The notes: generated by a model from the letters alone, not told the origin. Counted from the first letter of the stretch, positions 18,238 to 27,892 are shown. The stretch: 64,000 nt of DNA from JAFMDF01 sp965277445 (GCA_965277445.1 CBDICY010000032.1:1984001-2048000); one strand, 5' to 3'. Translations and numbers: made by a program.

Positions 18238-18404
18238 AGCCTCCAGACTCGATTCGCTTATCTTGTCGTCTCCCGACGACCGTAATAAATATCAAAAAAG
18301 AAATTTAGTATTTTAAGAGTTGTCACGAGTCATAATCGTAATTTGGAAATTCATTTCCAAGAAATAGCTTAATCTTTCATTTGGAAATTCATTTCCAAAT
18401 TACG
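18238..18404. repeat. Intergenic palindromes (GTCGTCTCCCGACGAC and TTGGAAATTCATTTCCAA)
   Basis: At 18265-18280 GTCGTCTCCCGACGAC forms a hairpin, preceded by CTCCAGACTCG; the same two-part layout recurs at 32822-32868. At 18337-18404 two copies of TTGGAAATTCATTTCCAA, each a palindrome, are themselves arranged as an inverted repeat bounded by CGTAA and TTACG. Confidence 0.65.
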
Positions 18405-18415
18405 GTTGGAATGTC

Positions 18416-20161
18416 TTATTCTTCCGCAAAAATACGAGGAAATTCATCAATAGGAATCGCCCCAACTTGCATAATCGTATCCATAAAATCTTTTAAATTA
18501 AAAGCACTTCCTTGTCTTTCTTTTTCTGTTGCTAATAACTCCGTAAACTGTTGTCCTCCTAAAAAATAAGAGGTCAATTGCATCGGTGATCGCATAATTC
18601 TACCCCATAAACTTTTGGCAAATTGAGGCGCCAATAAAGACGTTTCGGTAGAAAATTGCAGGACTTGTGCTTGTGTCCAATCATTACAATGCACTTGCAT
18701 AGAAGTATACGCTCGATTGGCATTTTCTAAGCGCTTTCGCAAATGCGCTAAAAAAGTCAAGGGATTTTCTTTTTCCCAACCCGCATCTAATAGAACTCTC
18801 TCTGTAAAAGTAGCCCAGCCTTCAAAATAGACGGCATAAGGAAATAATAATCGAACAGGATGTGGAGTAGCCCGACTAATTTTTATTTGCATATAATGTC
18901 CTGGAAATAATTCATGGATCACAATCATTCGATTGAAAGGCTTATTAAAAGAAGCCCAGAAGTCTTTTTGTTCCTGCGCTGGCAAAGTATCAGGAATAGA
19001 AGGTAGATATAAAGTGGTTAAGGGATTTGGCGCAAAAGGAGGCGCGCTATCCACCCATCCAATTCGAGCCGCAGCACCTGCACTTTCGGGCGCAGGGATG
19101 ATGCGTAAAGCTTGAAAAGCAGGTAGGGTAGCAATTTCTTTTTGTTCAATAAAATCAATCGCAGCATCTCTTAGTTCTAACCAAAATTGTAGGTAATCTG
19201 CCCCACTAGTCGGCGCATCTTTTTCCATATCTGTAAAGGCAGCCTTAACAATAGCTTCATAATTATTTGGCAATGCTTTTGTTGGATATTGCTTTTTTAA
19301 GTACTGCTCAGAAACTTCACCAATTAATTTTCTGACGGTTTGAATTTCTGCCAAAGCAATTGCGGATAATTGATCAGGCGTGAGGCCACTATCGGTATAT
19401 AAAGCTAATCTTCTGGCATATTCGGTTTTGCCTATAGTCGCTTTGATGGTTTTAGCTTTTGGTAAAATATTGGTTTTAAGATGGGTAATTAACGTTTGAA
19501 TAATAGCCGCAGTTGTTTGATACTGGGTAGTTATATTTTGACAAGCAGTAGCATTTTTCCAATTTTTAGTCAAATTAGCTGATTCAGTTTCATAAAAAGT
19601 AGCTGCTTTAACTAAGTTTTTTATCGCTCTTTCAATAGCCGCTTTATCGTCATTGATTAAGGAATTTTGTGCGGCAGAACATAAATTTTTTACTGCTTCC
19701 AATCGCTGACAAATCAATTGTACTTTTTCACTAGTTGTCAAATAAGTGGCATTCAACACTTTATCCGTTGCTCTGGCAATCAATGGCGTATATAAAGCAA
19801 TAGAATGTTGATGCATTTTCTTCTCCCCCCATTTATGAATTTCTTCTTGTACTTGCACTTTCAATAATCGGGCATCAATTCGATTTTCAAGGACATAAGG
19901 GTATTGGGCATCTGATAATTGAACCAACATATTTTGATTAAAATCCAACCATTCTTTAATATTATCTGGCGCATAATTTTCATAATCAAAAATAGCGGTA
20001 TGAATGCCTTGATTTAATGCCTTGGATGGGTAGAATTTTTTCCAAGCTTCGATGTAGGTAGCTCCTAAATCTGCTTGACTGAACGTGGATAGGTTTATTG
20101 GTGTAGCAAAGGTGCTCTGCAAAAATAAAAACAGGAATAAATTGGTTAGAAAAGCTTTCAT
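18416..20161 (-). CDS. DUF885 family protein, peptidase-like, secreted
   Basis: This 581-residue protein has a signal peptide (residues 1-19, ending QSTFA). It belongs to the DUF885 family, thought to be zinc-metallopeptidase-like. The diagnostic HELFPGHYMQ starts at residue 416 and gives an HExxxxH-like metal site, with a downstream glutamate in YFEGWATFTER near 447. The region ahead is helical and Lys/Ala rich. The start gives a clean signal peptide. A periplasmic or surface peptidase role is inferred from the family; substrates are unknown. Confidence 0.8.
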   Translation of the reverse strand: MKAFLTNLFLFLFLQSTFATPINLSTFSQADLGATYIEAWKKFYPSKALNQGIHTAIFDYENYAPDNIKEWLDFNQNMLVQLSDAQYPYVLENRIDARLLKVQVQEEIHKWGEKKMHQHSIALYTPLIARATDKVLNATYLTTSEKVQLICQRLEAVKNLCSAAQNSLINDDKAAIERAIKNLVKAATFYETESANLTKNWKNATACQNITTQYQTTAAIIQTLITHLKTNILPKAKTIKATIGKTEYARRLALYTDSGLTPDQLSAIALAEIQTVRKLIGEVSEQYLKKQYPTKALPNNYEAIVKAAFTDMEKDAPTSGADYLQFWLELRDAAIDFIEQKEIATLPAFQALRIIPAPESAGAAARIGWVDSAPPFAPNPLTTLYLPSIPDTLPAQEQKDFWASFNKPFNRMIVIHELFPGHYMQIKISRATPHPVRLLFPYAVYFEGWATFTERVLLDAGWEKENPLTFLAHLRKRLENANRAYTSMQVHCNDWTQAQVLQFSTETSLLAPQFAKSLWGRIMRSPMQLTSYFLGGQQFTELLATEKERQGSAFNLKDFMDTIMQVGAIPIDEFPRIFAEE

Positions 20162-20542
20162 AATTATTCGTTAAGTTTTCTGATAGAACTATAAATGTAA
20201 GGCTAAATTTAGTTGCCGTGACGGAGTGATGTTCCTTAGAAAAAATTGGTAAATTGGAATACCTACAGACCATTTCAACACTAAAGTTCCTTTCAAAAGC
20301 CAAAAGAGCATCGCTCTGGCTCAGTCTGTAGCACAAGGTTCAATAAGATTCTTCAAAGGAGCATCGCTCCCTTTAAAAACCCCTTTGCGAGGCGGCGAAG
20401 CCGCCGAGCAAAACACGAAACAACTTATTGAACGATGTACTAAGCTTCTGTAGTTCAATTACAGAATTATTCAAAGTTAAGGAAAGAGTAAGGTAGGAAA
20501 AAACTTTTGTGTAATTTCGTAAAAAATTAAATTTCACTAAAT
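20162..20542. repeat. Spacer with nested hairpins (GAGCATCGCTC and GGCGGCGAAGCCGCC)
   Basis: No gene is evident in this 381-base spacer between divergent genes. CTACAGAC (20263-20270) pairs with GTCTGTAG (20324-20331) around an inner AGCC...AGAGCATCGCTCT...GGCT. GTTCAATAAG (20338-20347) pairs with CTTATTGAAC (20424-20433) around GGAGCATCGCTCC (20358-20370) and GGCGGCGAAGCCGCC (20391-20405). The last is a GC-rich stem with a GAA triloop, unlike the surrounding AT-rich DNA. The recurrent GCATCGC word suggests a small repeat family. Confidence 0.7.
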
Positions 20543-21349
20543 ATGACCGCTGATTTTACAACTTTAAAAATTGAACTAACAGAAAGCATCGCTTTTCTAA
20601 CCTTAAATCGACCAAAAAGATTGAATGCCTTAAGTGGACTTTGTCTAAGAGAATTAGCCGATGCAGCCCATTGGTTCAATCAGCAAAAACAGATTAAAGT
20701 AGTGATTATTCGAGGCGAAGGACGTACTTTTTCCGCAGGGGCAGACATATATGATTTTCCGAATAACCCAACAGAATCAGAGACTTGGATAGAAAGGCGA
20801 GATAAAGGACAGATTGGTTATCGGATGACGGAAGCGATTGGGAATATGCATGCAATCACGATTGCGCAAGTACATGGTTTTGCCATTGGTGGGGCATTTC
20901 TACTAATGTTGGCTTGTGATTTTAGAATGGCAGCGGAAGGTACTTTTTTCTCTATTCCTGAGGTAGATTTAGGGATTCCCCTAAGTTGGGGCGGTATTCC
21001 AAAATTGGTAAGTGAAATTGGTCCTGCTCGGACGAAAGAATTAGTGATGACTTGTCGTCGCTTTGATGCAGCAGAAGCTAAGGAGTTAGGACTATTAAAT
21101 CAGGTTGTCAAAAAAGAAAAATTGGCGAGTCATTGTCTAGAGTTTGCGCAAAGCTTGGCTAAAAAACCGATTGTGCCTTTGATGATGACCAAAGAGCAAG
21201 TAAATGCAGTAGCAAAAAATATTGGTTCGGCTTATGTTAGTTCGGCAGAAGGGGATATGTTACAAACTGTTTTGAAAGACCCAGAATCTAAAGCGGCAGC
21301 AATGGCTTATATGGCGGCGGTAACGAAAAAATCCGTTGCTAAAAAATAG
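20543..21349 (+). CDS. Enoyl-CoA hydratase/isomerase family protein
   Basis: This 268-residue crotonase-fold protein shows the first oxyanion-hole motif (RTFSAGADIYDF, near residue 70) and the second (GFAIGGAFLLMLACDFRMA). The PEVDLGIP motif retains the glutamate equivalent to Glu164 of rat hydratase. The partner Glu144, normally in GGGCELALACD, is replaced: the stretch reads GGAFLLMLACD. A one-glutamate enzyme is more likely an isomerase, a thioesterase-like enzyme or a special lyase than a standard hydratase. It would act in the cytosol on acyl-CoA esters, consistent with the two CoA ligases upstream. A terminator overlaps its 3' end. Confidence 0.85.
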   Translation: MTADFTTLKIELTESIAFLTLNRPKRLNALSGLCLRELADAAHWFNQQKQIKVVIIRGEGRTFSAGADIYDFPNNPTESETWIERRDKGQIGYRMTEAIGNMHAITIAQVHGFAIGGAFLLMLACDFRMAAEGTFFSIPEVDLGIPLSWGGIPKLVSEIGPARTKELVMTCRRFDAAEAKELGLLNQVVKKEKLASHCLEFAQSLAKKPIVPLMMTKEQVNAVAKNIGSAYVSSAEGDMLQTVLKDPESKAAAMAYMAAVTKKSVAKK

Positions 21350-21368
21350 AGTAGCAACGGATTTTTTT
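21327..21368. terminator. Bidirectional terminator overlapping gene 3' end
   Basis: ATCCGTTGCTA pairs with TAGCAACGGAT around an A-rich loop, with seven T after it on the plus strand and a T run after it on the minus strand. The left arm lies within the last codons of the hydratase-like gene. It can serve both convergent genes. Confidence 0.8.
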
Positions 21369-21393
21369 AGTTGTAAAACACTAGCTGACAAAA

Positions 21394-22080
21394 TTAATTA
21401 GACTCATCATGTTCTAAAATCAGACTATTCATATAACTAACCAAAGGCTGGCCAAGGTCATAAGGAATGGTTACTTTTGACTTTCCTACAGAATGAATAA
21501 TCATCGTAGTAATAGAATTAGAAGTTGTGCAATTTGTTAATTCGTTTGCGCCTACACCACATCCTGCGGTACTAACAAAAGAAACAGGATTACCATTATA
21601 TTCACAGGTGGTATTACTTATATTAGCAAAGTAGAAATAGACCTCCGTACTAGCGTCAGCTTCACCAGAACGATAAACAGGTACTTGGTATTCCAATTCC
21701 TCTAAAGTTCGAGCTCTTTGCATTAAATCAACAGCGTTTATTTGTGCCAATTCTGTAGTGTTTTTCAAAACAGTTTCTAGTAAAAGCTCTGAGTCAGAAG
21801 TTGTTCGAGTAGGGAACGAAATGACCTCCGATAATTGGAATTTATGAAATTTTGCCTGTTTATCAATCATCCAACCTGATTGAAATTGATCATTATTATC
21901 TAAAACTACTTTTCCCATCACGACAGGCGTATCCATGATTCGGTCTATAGCAATTAGGGGATCTACTTTTTGAATTTCTCGATTATCGATATCTTCATAG
22001 ATATTTTCTTTTTGGCAAGCGACAAATAGAAAGAAGGAGGCGGTAAAAAGAATAGCGAAAAGGTTCATTTTTCTTTTCAT
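21394..22080 (-). CDS. Hypothetical lipoprotein
   Basis: This 228-residue protein has a lipoprotein signal peptide: a basic start (KRKMN), a hydrophobic stretch and the lipobox FVACQ with the lipidated Cys at 21. The rest has no family I recognise. There are Cys residues at about 170-190 (NTTCEYNGN, AGCGVGANELTNCTT) that could form disulfides. It should sit in the periplasmic face of a membrane or on the surface. It converges with the hydratase-like gene and is divergent from the outer-membrane protein at 22333. Confidence 0.65.
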   Translation of the reverse strand: MKRKMNLFAILFTASFFLFVACQKENIYEDIDNREIQKVDPLIAIDRIMDTPVVMGKVVLDNNDQFQSGWMIDKQAKFHKFQLSEVISFPTRTTSDSELLLETVLKNTTELAQINAVDLMQRARTLEELEYQVPVYRSGEADASTEVYFYFANISNTTCEYNGNPVSFVSTAGCGVGANELTNCTTSNSITTMIIHSVGKSKVTIPYDLGQPLVSYMNSLILEHDESN

Positions 22081-22332
22081 GATTTTAGGTGTTTTGATCG
22101 TTATTAAAAAGTATACTCAGGTAATTATGGCAGAATTAAGATGCTCTGTTATATTTAGTACCTTTATTTATATTTTGGTTGCATTAATATAATTAAATTT
22201 ATTTAGCGCTAAAAATGATTTATGAAGTATTTTATTTTTATGTTTAAATAAGTTGAAGGAATTAAGTATAAAAGATTCAATTGGATATAAGCATAACTTT
22301 ACATAACTCTTCCAAAAATGTATTTTTGTAAA

Positions 22333-24540
22333 ATGAAACGATTACGACCAATCCAAATAATAATTTTGCTATTAATGAGCACTTTTTGTGTTGCGGAAGA
22401 AGGATTCCCCGTCCAGCAAGTCTCCACTAATTTTACCTTTGATGGCATTATCTCGGAAGGAGAATGGGACAATATTGAACCTGTCGAACTTACCGTACAA
22501 TCCCCAAATTATCGAGGAAAACCCTCTGAACGCACCGAGATTAGAATGGCTTATGATGCCAACTATATTTATCTATCTGGGGCGATGTATGATAGCGAGG
22601 CACATAAAATTATGGCAAATAATAAACTCAGAGATGGGGGAGATGCGAGTACAGAATGGTTTGGAATGGTGATAGATAGTTATAATGACAAACAGAATGC
22701 CTTAGGATTTTTTACCACACCAACAGGTTCTAGGTTTGATGCGGCGATTTCCAATGATGGGAATGGTCGAAACCCAATGAATATCAGTTGGAATAACTTT
22801 TGGGATGTGAAGACGGTGGTGAATGAAGACGGCTGGTTTTCTGAAATGCGAATCCCATTCAGTAGTTTGCAATTTCAGACAGTCAATGGAAAAGTAACCA
22901 TGGGCATTACGATGTGGCGCTATATTGCTCGGAAAAACGAAACGCACATTAGTCCAGATATCTCCCCAGATTTGGGCGAAATGGGTATTTGGCGACCATC
23001 CCAAGCAAAGACCTACATTTTTGAAAAGGTAGAGCAGAAAAAGCCTTTCTATATCACGCCTTATGTATTAGGGGGGAGAAGTTCGGTACAAAACTTGAAT
23101 ACAGAAGGAACCGCTTATCAAGCAGATAACACTTTTGTTAAAGATATTGGTTTAGATGTCAAATATGGGATTAGTAATAACTTCACCTTAGACTTAACGG
23201 TGAATACCGATTTTGCGCAAGTAGAAGCAGACGACCAGCAAGTTAATCTAACTCGTTTCTCTTTATTTTTTCCAGAAAAGCGACTCTTTTTCCAAGAGCG
23301 TTCAGGCATTTTTGACTTTACCGTTGGTTCTCGAAATAATCTTTTTTATAGCCGAAGAATTGGGATTGATTCAGATGGCAATTCGATTCCTATTTTAGGT
23401 GGGGCAAGAGTAACGGGTAGAACTGGAAATTGGGACATTGGCTTAATCAGTATGCAGACCAAAAGTACGGATGCTTTTGCGAGTAATAATTATTCTGTTT
23501 TCAGAGTCAAAAGAAGGATCATTAATGAAAACTCGGACGCTGGATTTTTATTGACTAATAATATTGATGTAGACGGGAATAATAATACCGTTTATGGTTT
23601 TGATTCTAATATTCGAGTCGGAAAAGATGTTTTTCTTTCTACCAAATTTGCGCAATCATTTTCTAGCGGAGTAGAAACTAAAACATTATCCGCTGATCCT
23701 TCTGTTTTTTGGCTGAGCTTGAGCAAACGCTCTCAAAGAGGCTTTGTTTATGGTACAAGTATCTCTCGATTAGGTAAAGATTTTGATGCAAAAGTTGGCT
23801 TTTTAGAACGGTCGAATTATGTCCGATTTGGGTCTAGGTTACAATATAATTGGTTTCCTGATGTCAGTTCTACTTTACTTCGACATGGTGCAAGTGTTAG
23901 AGGCGTGTCTTACTGGGATAACGAAACGGGAGATTATAACAGTTCTTTTTATGGCGTTGGCTATGAATGGATTTGGCGGAATGGAGCAGCAATTGAAGTG
24001 GGAACTCGTTTGCAATATGATGATATAACTTCAGCCTTCGATTTAGCAGACATCGTAGATATTCCTATTGACGATTATTTTTACCAAAGTTATAAAGTAG
24101 AATTTGCTACTCCTTCCAGCAAACCTTATTTACTAGCAGGAGAAGTACAAACAGGTGATTTTTATGATGGTAAAAAAACGACGATTCAATTAGCACCCGT
24201 TTATAATATTAGTTCAGGCTTAAGTTTAACGGCTACTTATGAATGGAATAAAGTGAATTTTGCGACTAGAAATCAATCTTTTATAGCGCATGTTGGTCGC
24301 TTAAAAGCTTTGGTGATGTTTTCCACCAAGTTTAGTATTTCTTCTTTTGTACAATACAACAGTTTAGATAAATTGTATTTGGGAAATATTCGTTTGCGTT
24401 ATAATCCGAAGGAAGGGAATGATCTTTTTATTGTTTATAATTCAGATTTGAATGCGGAGCGAGGTTTTGTGAATCCGTTATTGCCTTTAACCAATCAGAG
24501 TTCGCTGTTGATTAAGTATAGTTATACGTTTAGTTTATAA
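22333..24540 (+). CDS. DUF5916 outer-membrane protein with CBM9-like N-terminus
   Basis: A 735-residue protein with a signal peptide (MKRLRPIQIIILLLMSTFCVA). Its N-terminal domain (about 25-200) is the CBM9-like beta sandwich of DUF5916 proteins: FDGIISEGEWDNIEPV, then TEIRMAYDANYIYLSGAMYD. The rest contains the DUF5916 core and repeated aromatic-ended beta strands, suggesting an outer-membrane barrel ending in SLLIKYSYTFSL. NFTLDLTVNTDFAQVEADDQQVNLTRF, read in part as DFAQVEADDQQVN, is a family signature. The upstream ATG at 22318 adds only MYFCK, so 22333 gives the better signal peptide. Function of the family is unknown; carbohydrate binding is possible. Confidence 0.8.
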   Translation: MKRLRPIQIIILLLMSTFCVAEEGFPVQQVSTNFTFDGIISEGEWDNIEPVELTVQSPNYRGKPSERTEIRMAYDANYIYLSGAMYDSEAHKIMANNKLRDGGDASTEWFGMVIDSYNDKQNALGFFTTPTGSRFDAAISNDGNGRNPMNISWNNFWDVKTVVNEDGWFSEMRIPFSSLQFQTVNGKVTMGITMWRYIARKNETHISPDISPDLGEMGIWRPSQAKTYIFEKVEQKKPFYITPYVLGGRSSVQNLNTEGTAYQADNTFVKDIGLDVKYGISNNFTLDLTVNTDFAQVEADDQQVNLTRFSLFFPEKRLFFQERSGIFDFTVGSRNNLFYSRRIGIDSDGNSIPILGGARVTGRTGNWDIGLISMQTKSTDAFASNNYSVFRVKRRIINENSDAGFLLTNNIDVDGNNNTVYGFDSNIRVGKDVFLSTKFAQSFSSGVETKTLSADPSVFWLSLSKRSQRGFVYGTSISRLGKDFDAKVGFLERSNYVRFGSRLQYNWFPDVSSTLLRHGASVRGVSYWDNETGDYNSSFYGVGYEWIWRNGAAIEVGTRLQYDDITSAFDLADIVDIPIDDYFYQSYKVEFATPSSKPYLLAGEVQTGDFYDGKKTTIQLAPVYNISSGLSLTATYEWNKVNFATRNQSFIAHVGRLKALVMFSTKFSISSFVQYNSLDKLYLGNIRLRYNPKEGNDLFIVYNSDLNAERGFVNPLLPLTNQSSLLIKYSYTFSL

Positions 24541-24586
24541 ATCTTACCTTTTTAAACCTGAAGCTTTACTTTGATTAAAAATGAAC

Positions 24587-24679
24587 ACTTACAGCAGTTA
24601 ATACTATTTCATTAGTTGCTGTAAGTATCTATTTTTTACATTTACAGCAGTTAATAGTATTTTATTATTCGCTGTAAAT
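24587..24679. repeat. Two tandem hairpins with TTACAGCAGTTAATA
   Basis: Two roughly 40-base units follow each other: 24587-24626 (ACTTACAGCA pairs with TGCTGTAAGT) and 24640-24679 (ATTTACAGC pairs with GCTGTAAAT). Both share the TTACAGCAGTTAATA left half. They lie in the spacer between the DUF5916 gene and the ATPase gene. Confidence 0.75.
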
Positions 24680-24723
24680 ATATTATATTGCATGTTTATA
24701 GTCGTTTAATCAAAAGATAAGGT

Positions 24724-26157
24724 ATGGAAAAATTAGTAGGTAGAAAAGCTGAAAAAGAAATATTAGAACGAGCATTGACTTCGTCAGAGGCAGAAATGGT
24801 AGCAGTTATTGGTAGGCGTAGAGTTGGTAAAACTTTTTTGATTGAACAAGTTTATAAAAAACAAATGGTCTTTCAAATAACAGGAGAACAAAATAGACCT
24901 ATAAAAAATCAACTAAGAAATTTTCAAGACCAGCTAACAGGGTATTCCCAAGCCTCTTTGCCTGTAAAAGTGCCAAAGGATTGGCAAGAGGCTTTTCAGT
25001 TATTAAGAACTTACTTAAAAACGAAAATAGACTCAGAAAAACAAGTGCTATTTTTTGATGAATTACCTTGGTTAGCTACGCATAAATCTGGTTTTTTAAG
25101 TGCCTTCGGTTATTTTTGGAATAGTTGGGCTGTTCGACAAAACCTAGTTATTGTTGTATGTGGTTCTGCCGCTTCTTGGATGATTAGAAAAGTTATAAAC
25201 GATAGAGGAGGATTACATAATCGAATTACTAAACGAATTTACTTAGAACCTTTTACCTTAGGGGAAACCGCTCAATTTTTGTCAAGCAGGAACATCCATT
25301 TTAATCATTATCAAATTGTGCAGTTATACATGGCAATGGGGGGAATTCCGCATTACCTGAAGGAAGTTATTAGTGGTAAAAGTGCCGTCCAGAATATTGA
25401 TCATATTTGCTTTTCTAAAAATGGTTTGCTTCGAGATGAATTTTTACGACTTTATCCTTCTCTTTTTGCGAATGCCGATTATCATTTTTCCATTGTTAGA
25501 GCGCTAGCAGCCAAGAGGCAAGGATTGACTAGAAAAGAAATTATTAAACAGACCAAATTATCAGATGGTGGTGGTTTGACTAAGGTGCTAGAAGAATTAA
25601 TACAATCGGGATTTATTTCTGCTTATCCATCATTTGGTAAACAAAAAAGGGAAAAATTATATCGACTGACAGATGAATATTCTCTTTTTTATTTGAAATT
25701 TATTGAAGACAAATCCTATCAAGGAAAAGACATTTGGCAACATTTGAGCCAATCGCCAATATTTAAAGCATGGAGCGGCTATACCTTTGAGAGTATCTGT
25801 TTAAAACATACTCCTCAAATACGAAAGGCATTAGATATTGCTGGTATTTATTCTGTTTCATCAAGTTTTTATGCAAAAGGAGATGATACGGCAAGAGGCG
25901 TGCAAATTGATTTATTGTTGGACAGAAACGATCAAACGATTAATCTATTCGAGATTAAATATTATCGTGAACCTTTTGTATTTACAAAGGATTATGCAGA
26001 TGAACTAAGAAAAAAAATGGCGGCTTTCCAATATCATACTCAGACAAGAAAGCAATTATTTTGGGTGATGTTATCTACTTTTGGACTAACTGAAAATAAA
26101 CACAGTCTTGGACTAATTACTCAAGCTTTGTCTCTTGAAGATTTATTTGGCATGTAA
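24724..26157 (+). CDS. Archaeal-type ATPase with C-terminal DUF234 nuclease-like domain
   Basis: This 477-residue protein starts with the STAND/AAA+-like archaeal ATPase domain. Walker A is GRRRVGKT at residues 30-37 and Walker B is VLFFDELPWL near 115. A winged-helix region follows (AKRQGLTRKEIIKQTKLSDG, about 265). The C-terminal DUF234 part has a PD-(D/E)xK-like core: QIDLLLDRNDQTINLFEIKYY supplies the Asp and the ExK. The same architecture is widespread in archaea and Bacteroidota, often strain-specific and suspected of mobile or regulatory roles. It stands alone here with a pair of tandem hairpins upstream. Confidence 0.85.
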   Translation: MEKLVGRKAEKEILERALTSSEAEMVAVIGRRRVGKTFLIEQVYKKQMVFQITGEQNRPIKNQLRNFQDQLTGYSQASLPVKVPKDWQEAFQLLRTYLKTKIDSEKQVLFFDELPWLATHKSGFLSAFGYFWNSWAVRQNLVIVVCGSAASWMIRKVINDRGGLHNRITKRIYLEPFTLGETAQFLSSRNIHFNHYQIVQLYMAMGGIPHYLKEVISGKSAVQNIDHICFSKNGLLRDEFLRLYPSLFANADYHFSIVRALAAKRQGLTRKEIIKQTKLSDGGGLTKVLEELIQSGFISAYPSFGKQKREKLYRLTDEYSLFYLKFIEDKSYQGKDIWQHLSQSPIFKAWSGYTFESICLKHTPQIRKALDIAGIYSVSSSFYAKGDDTARGVQIDLLLDRNDQTINLFEIKYYREPFVFTKDYADELRKKMAAFQYHTQTRKQLFWVMLSTFGLTENKHSLGLITQALSLEDLFGM

Positions 26158-26190
26158 AACAAAAAACAGGCAGCCTAAAAAGCCTGCCTG
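26154..26190 (-). terminator. Rho-independent terminator of susC/susD operon 1
   Basis: On the minus strand CAGGCAG pairs with CTGCCTG around GCTTTTTAGG, followed by TTTTTTGTTTT. It lies 165 bases past the susD stop and also faces the end of the ATPase gene. Confidence 0.75.
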
Positions 26191-26354
26191 CATCAAAAAT
26201 ATCTGATGTATAAAACTAAAGTTATATTAATTATATTCAGCAAATGCGTACTGAATAGTTAACTTTTTACAAATTAAAAGAATGGATAAGTTTCTTGTAA
26301 AAGAAACCTATCCAAATTTATTAAAATCGCTTATGAAACTTAAAAACTTAAATA

Positions 26355-27866
26355 CTATTTATCCCACCAAACAGGAACACTCATGTGACTTTGAAAATCA
26401 GACCCCAAACCTTGTCGAGTTTTAGCTGCCTCGAAATTAGGGTTTAAACTTCCTTCTCCTGGGTTCGTTGCTAAACGTAGTGGAATCTGACCATTGGTTA
26501 CATTACCTGCATAATTAACAGGGGTTAAAGTTGGATAGCCTGTTCTTCTCCAATTAGAGAAAGCTTCATACTCATTTAAGAAGGTAGCCAACCAGTATTG
26601 ATTACCAATTTGCTCCATGCCATTCGCTGCATCAAAAGGATTTGCTGCGACAAAAGCGTCTACTGCTGCTGCATCTATTGCTAAAGAAGCATCATAATGC
26701 TCCCACATTTTAACACCTGCTCTCATACCTGCTTCAAAGTGACTGCCTGCATCTGAAGCACCCCAACCTCTCATTGCTGCTTCTGCTAATAATAATTCCG
26801 TTTCTGCATAAGTCATAAACATCATTGGCGATGCTACAGAAACAATAGTCGGATTAATTCTACTGAAATCGGCGGTAGAAGTACCTGTTGGATTATCAGG
26901 AAGTGTTGTTTCATCCAAACCATTAGGCATTCCTGCGATTACTCCTGTATTTTCCGCTGGAGCACCAAAGATAGGTAGTCTAGGGTCACCCGAAGCTTCC
27001 ATCATAGCTACTAAAGTTGCACTTAACCTAGGACAATCATCTCCAAAACCATTAGATTTATCCAGTACTTCTCCAATACCATTTTTATTAATTCCTGCTG
27101 GACCGTTAGTATGTTGGATAAAAGCATCATCTGCATTACTTGCCATAACGCCACCTGCAATGGCTTTACTTACCCAAGCCTGCGCCGCTCCTGGATCTAC
27201 TTCGGATAATCGCATACCCAAACGCAGCATTAAGGAGTTAGCAAATCTTTTCCATTGAGCAGCATCTCCTCCGTAAATCAAATCTGCTCCACCAAATCCA
27301 CCACTTCCAATTTGTGCAGCCCCTTCTTCTAATTCTTTTAGCATATCCGCATAAATAGCATCTTGTGCATCATAAGCTGGAAAATCAATCCCCTCTAAAG
27401 CGCCCTTTCCTGCTTCGAAATAAGGAATATCACCATACATATCCGTCAATCTTTGAAAGATAACGACTCTCCAAATTCTAGCCATACCTAGCATAGTTTG
27501 GTCACCAGCAGCACCAGATTCTAAGGTGTTGACTAAATCCTGTATATCCTTGACAGACTCGGAATAGGCTCTATCAATTAAAGAAGAAGAATAGCCACCA
27601 TTAAAGGTGTATTTGTCTCCTGACCAATAACCACAAGTTGCAGCTAAGTGTTGAATCATCATAGAAGAATAAATCAATCCTGCTCTCCAATTTTCATAAC
27701 GACCACCAGAGGTACGCAATTGCACCCAAGTCATTTGAAAAGTCGGATCAATGCTTATAGCTGCTTGTGGGTCCGTATTTATTTCTGCAAACCCATCATC
27801 ACAAGAGGAGTGCATCGCTAGCATCGCTATAACAAGCAGTAATATTTTATTTTTAAAGAATTTCAT
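26355..27866 (-). CDS. SusD/RagB family lipoprotein (SusD-like 2), pair 1
   Basis: This 503-residue surface lipoprotein has a signal peptide with the lipobox MHSSC (Cys22). The start of the mature chain, FAEINTDPQAA, is the SusD-like_2 signature. TPR-like helices follow (MLGMARIWRVVIFQRLTDMYGDIPY is the conserved central helix, near residue 125), and NEYEAFSNWRRTGYPTL near the C-terminus is also typical. SusD-like proteins form the lid of a SusC transporter and bind the incoming nutrient. It follows its susC with a 99-base spacer on the minus strand. The YGDIPYFEAG segment is intact, so it should be functional. The ligand is unknown. Confidence 0.93.
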   Translation of the reverse strand: MKFFKNKILLLVIAMLAMHSSCDDGFAEINTDPQAAISIDPTFQMTWVQLRTSGGRYENWRAGLIYSSMMIQHLAATCGYWSGDKYTFNGGYSSSLIDRAYSESVKDIQDLVNTLESGAAGDQTMLGMARIWRVVIFQRLTDMYGDIPYFEAGKGALEGIDFPAYDAQDAIYADMLKELEEGAAQIGSGGFGGADLIYGGDAAQWKRFANSLMLRLGMRLSEVDPGAAQAWVSKAIAGGVMASNADDAFIQHTNGPAGINKNGIGEVLDKSNGFGDDCPRLSATLVAMMEASGDPRLPIFGAPAENTGVIAGMPNGLDETTLPDNPTGTSTADFSRINPTIVSVASPMMFMTYAETELLLAEAAMRGWGASDAGSHFEAGMRAGVKMWEHYDASLAIDAAAVDAFVAANPFDAANGMEQIGNQYWLATFLNEYEAFSNWRRTGYPTLTPVNYAGNVTNGQIPLRLATNPGEGSLNPNFEAAKTRQGLGSDFQSHMSVPVWWDK

Positions 27867-27892
27867 ATTTTATATTTTGATGCTTGAATGGT

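Noticed and set aside
19986..20336. 116-residue minus-strand open frame overlapping the DUF885 gene start
   Set aside because: It covers the signal-peptide end of the DUF885 gene in another frame and the palindromic spacer. Composition is not protein-like and there is no family pattern.
24587..24679. CRISPR-like array
   Set aside because: Only two units, each self-complementary, with no uniform spacers and no cas genes.
24724..26157. ATPase as part of a defence island
   Set aside because: The DUF234 ATPase stands alone. No nuclease, toxin, restriction or NACHT partner is adjacent, so a defence role is not supported.
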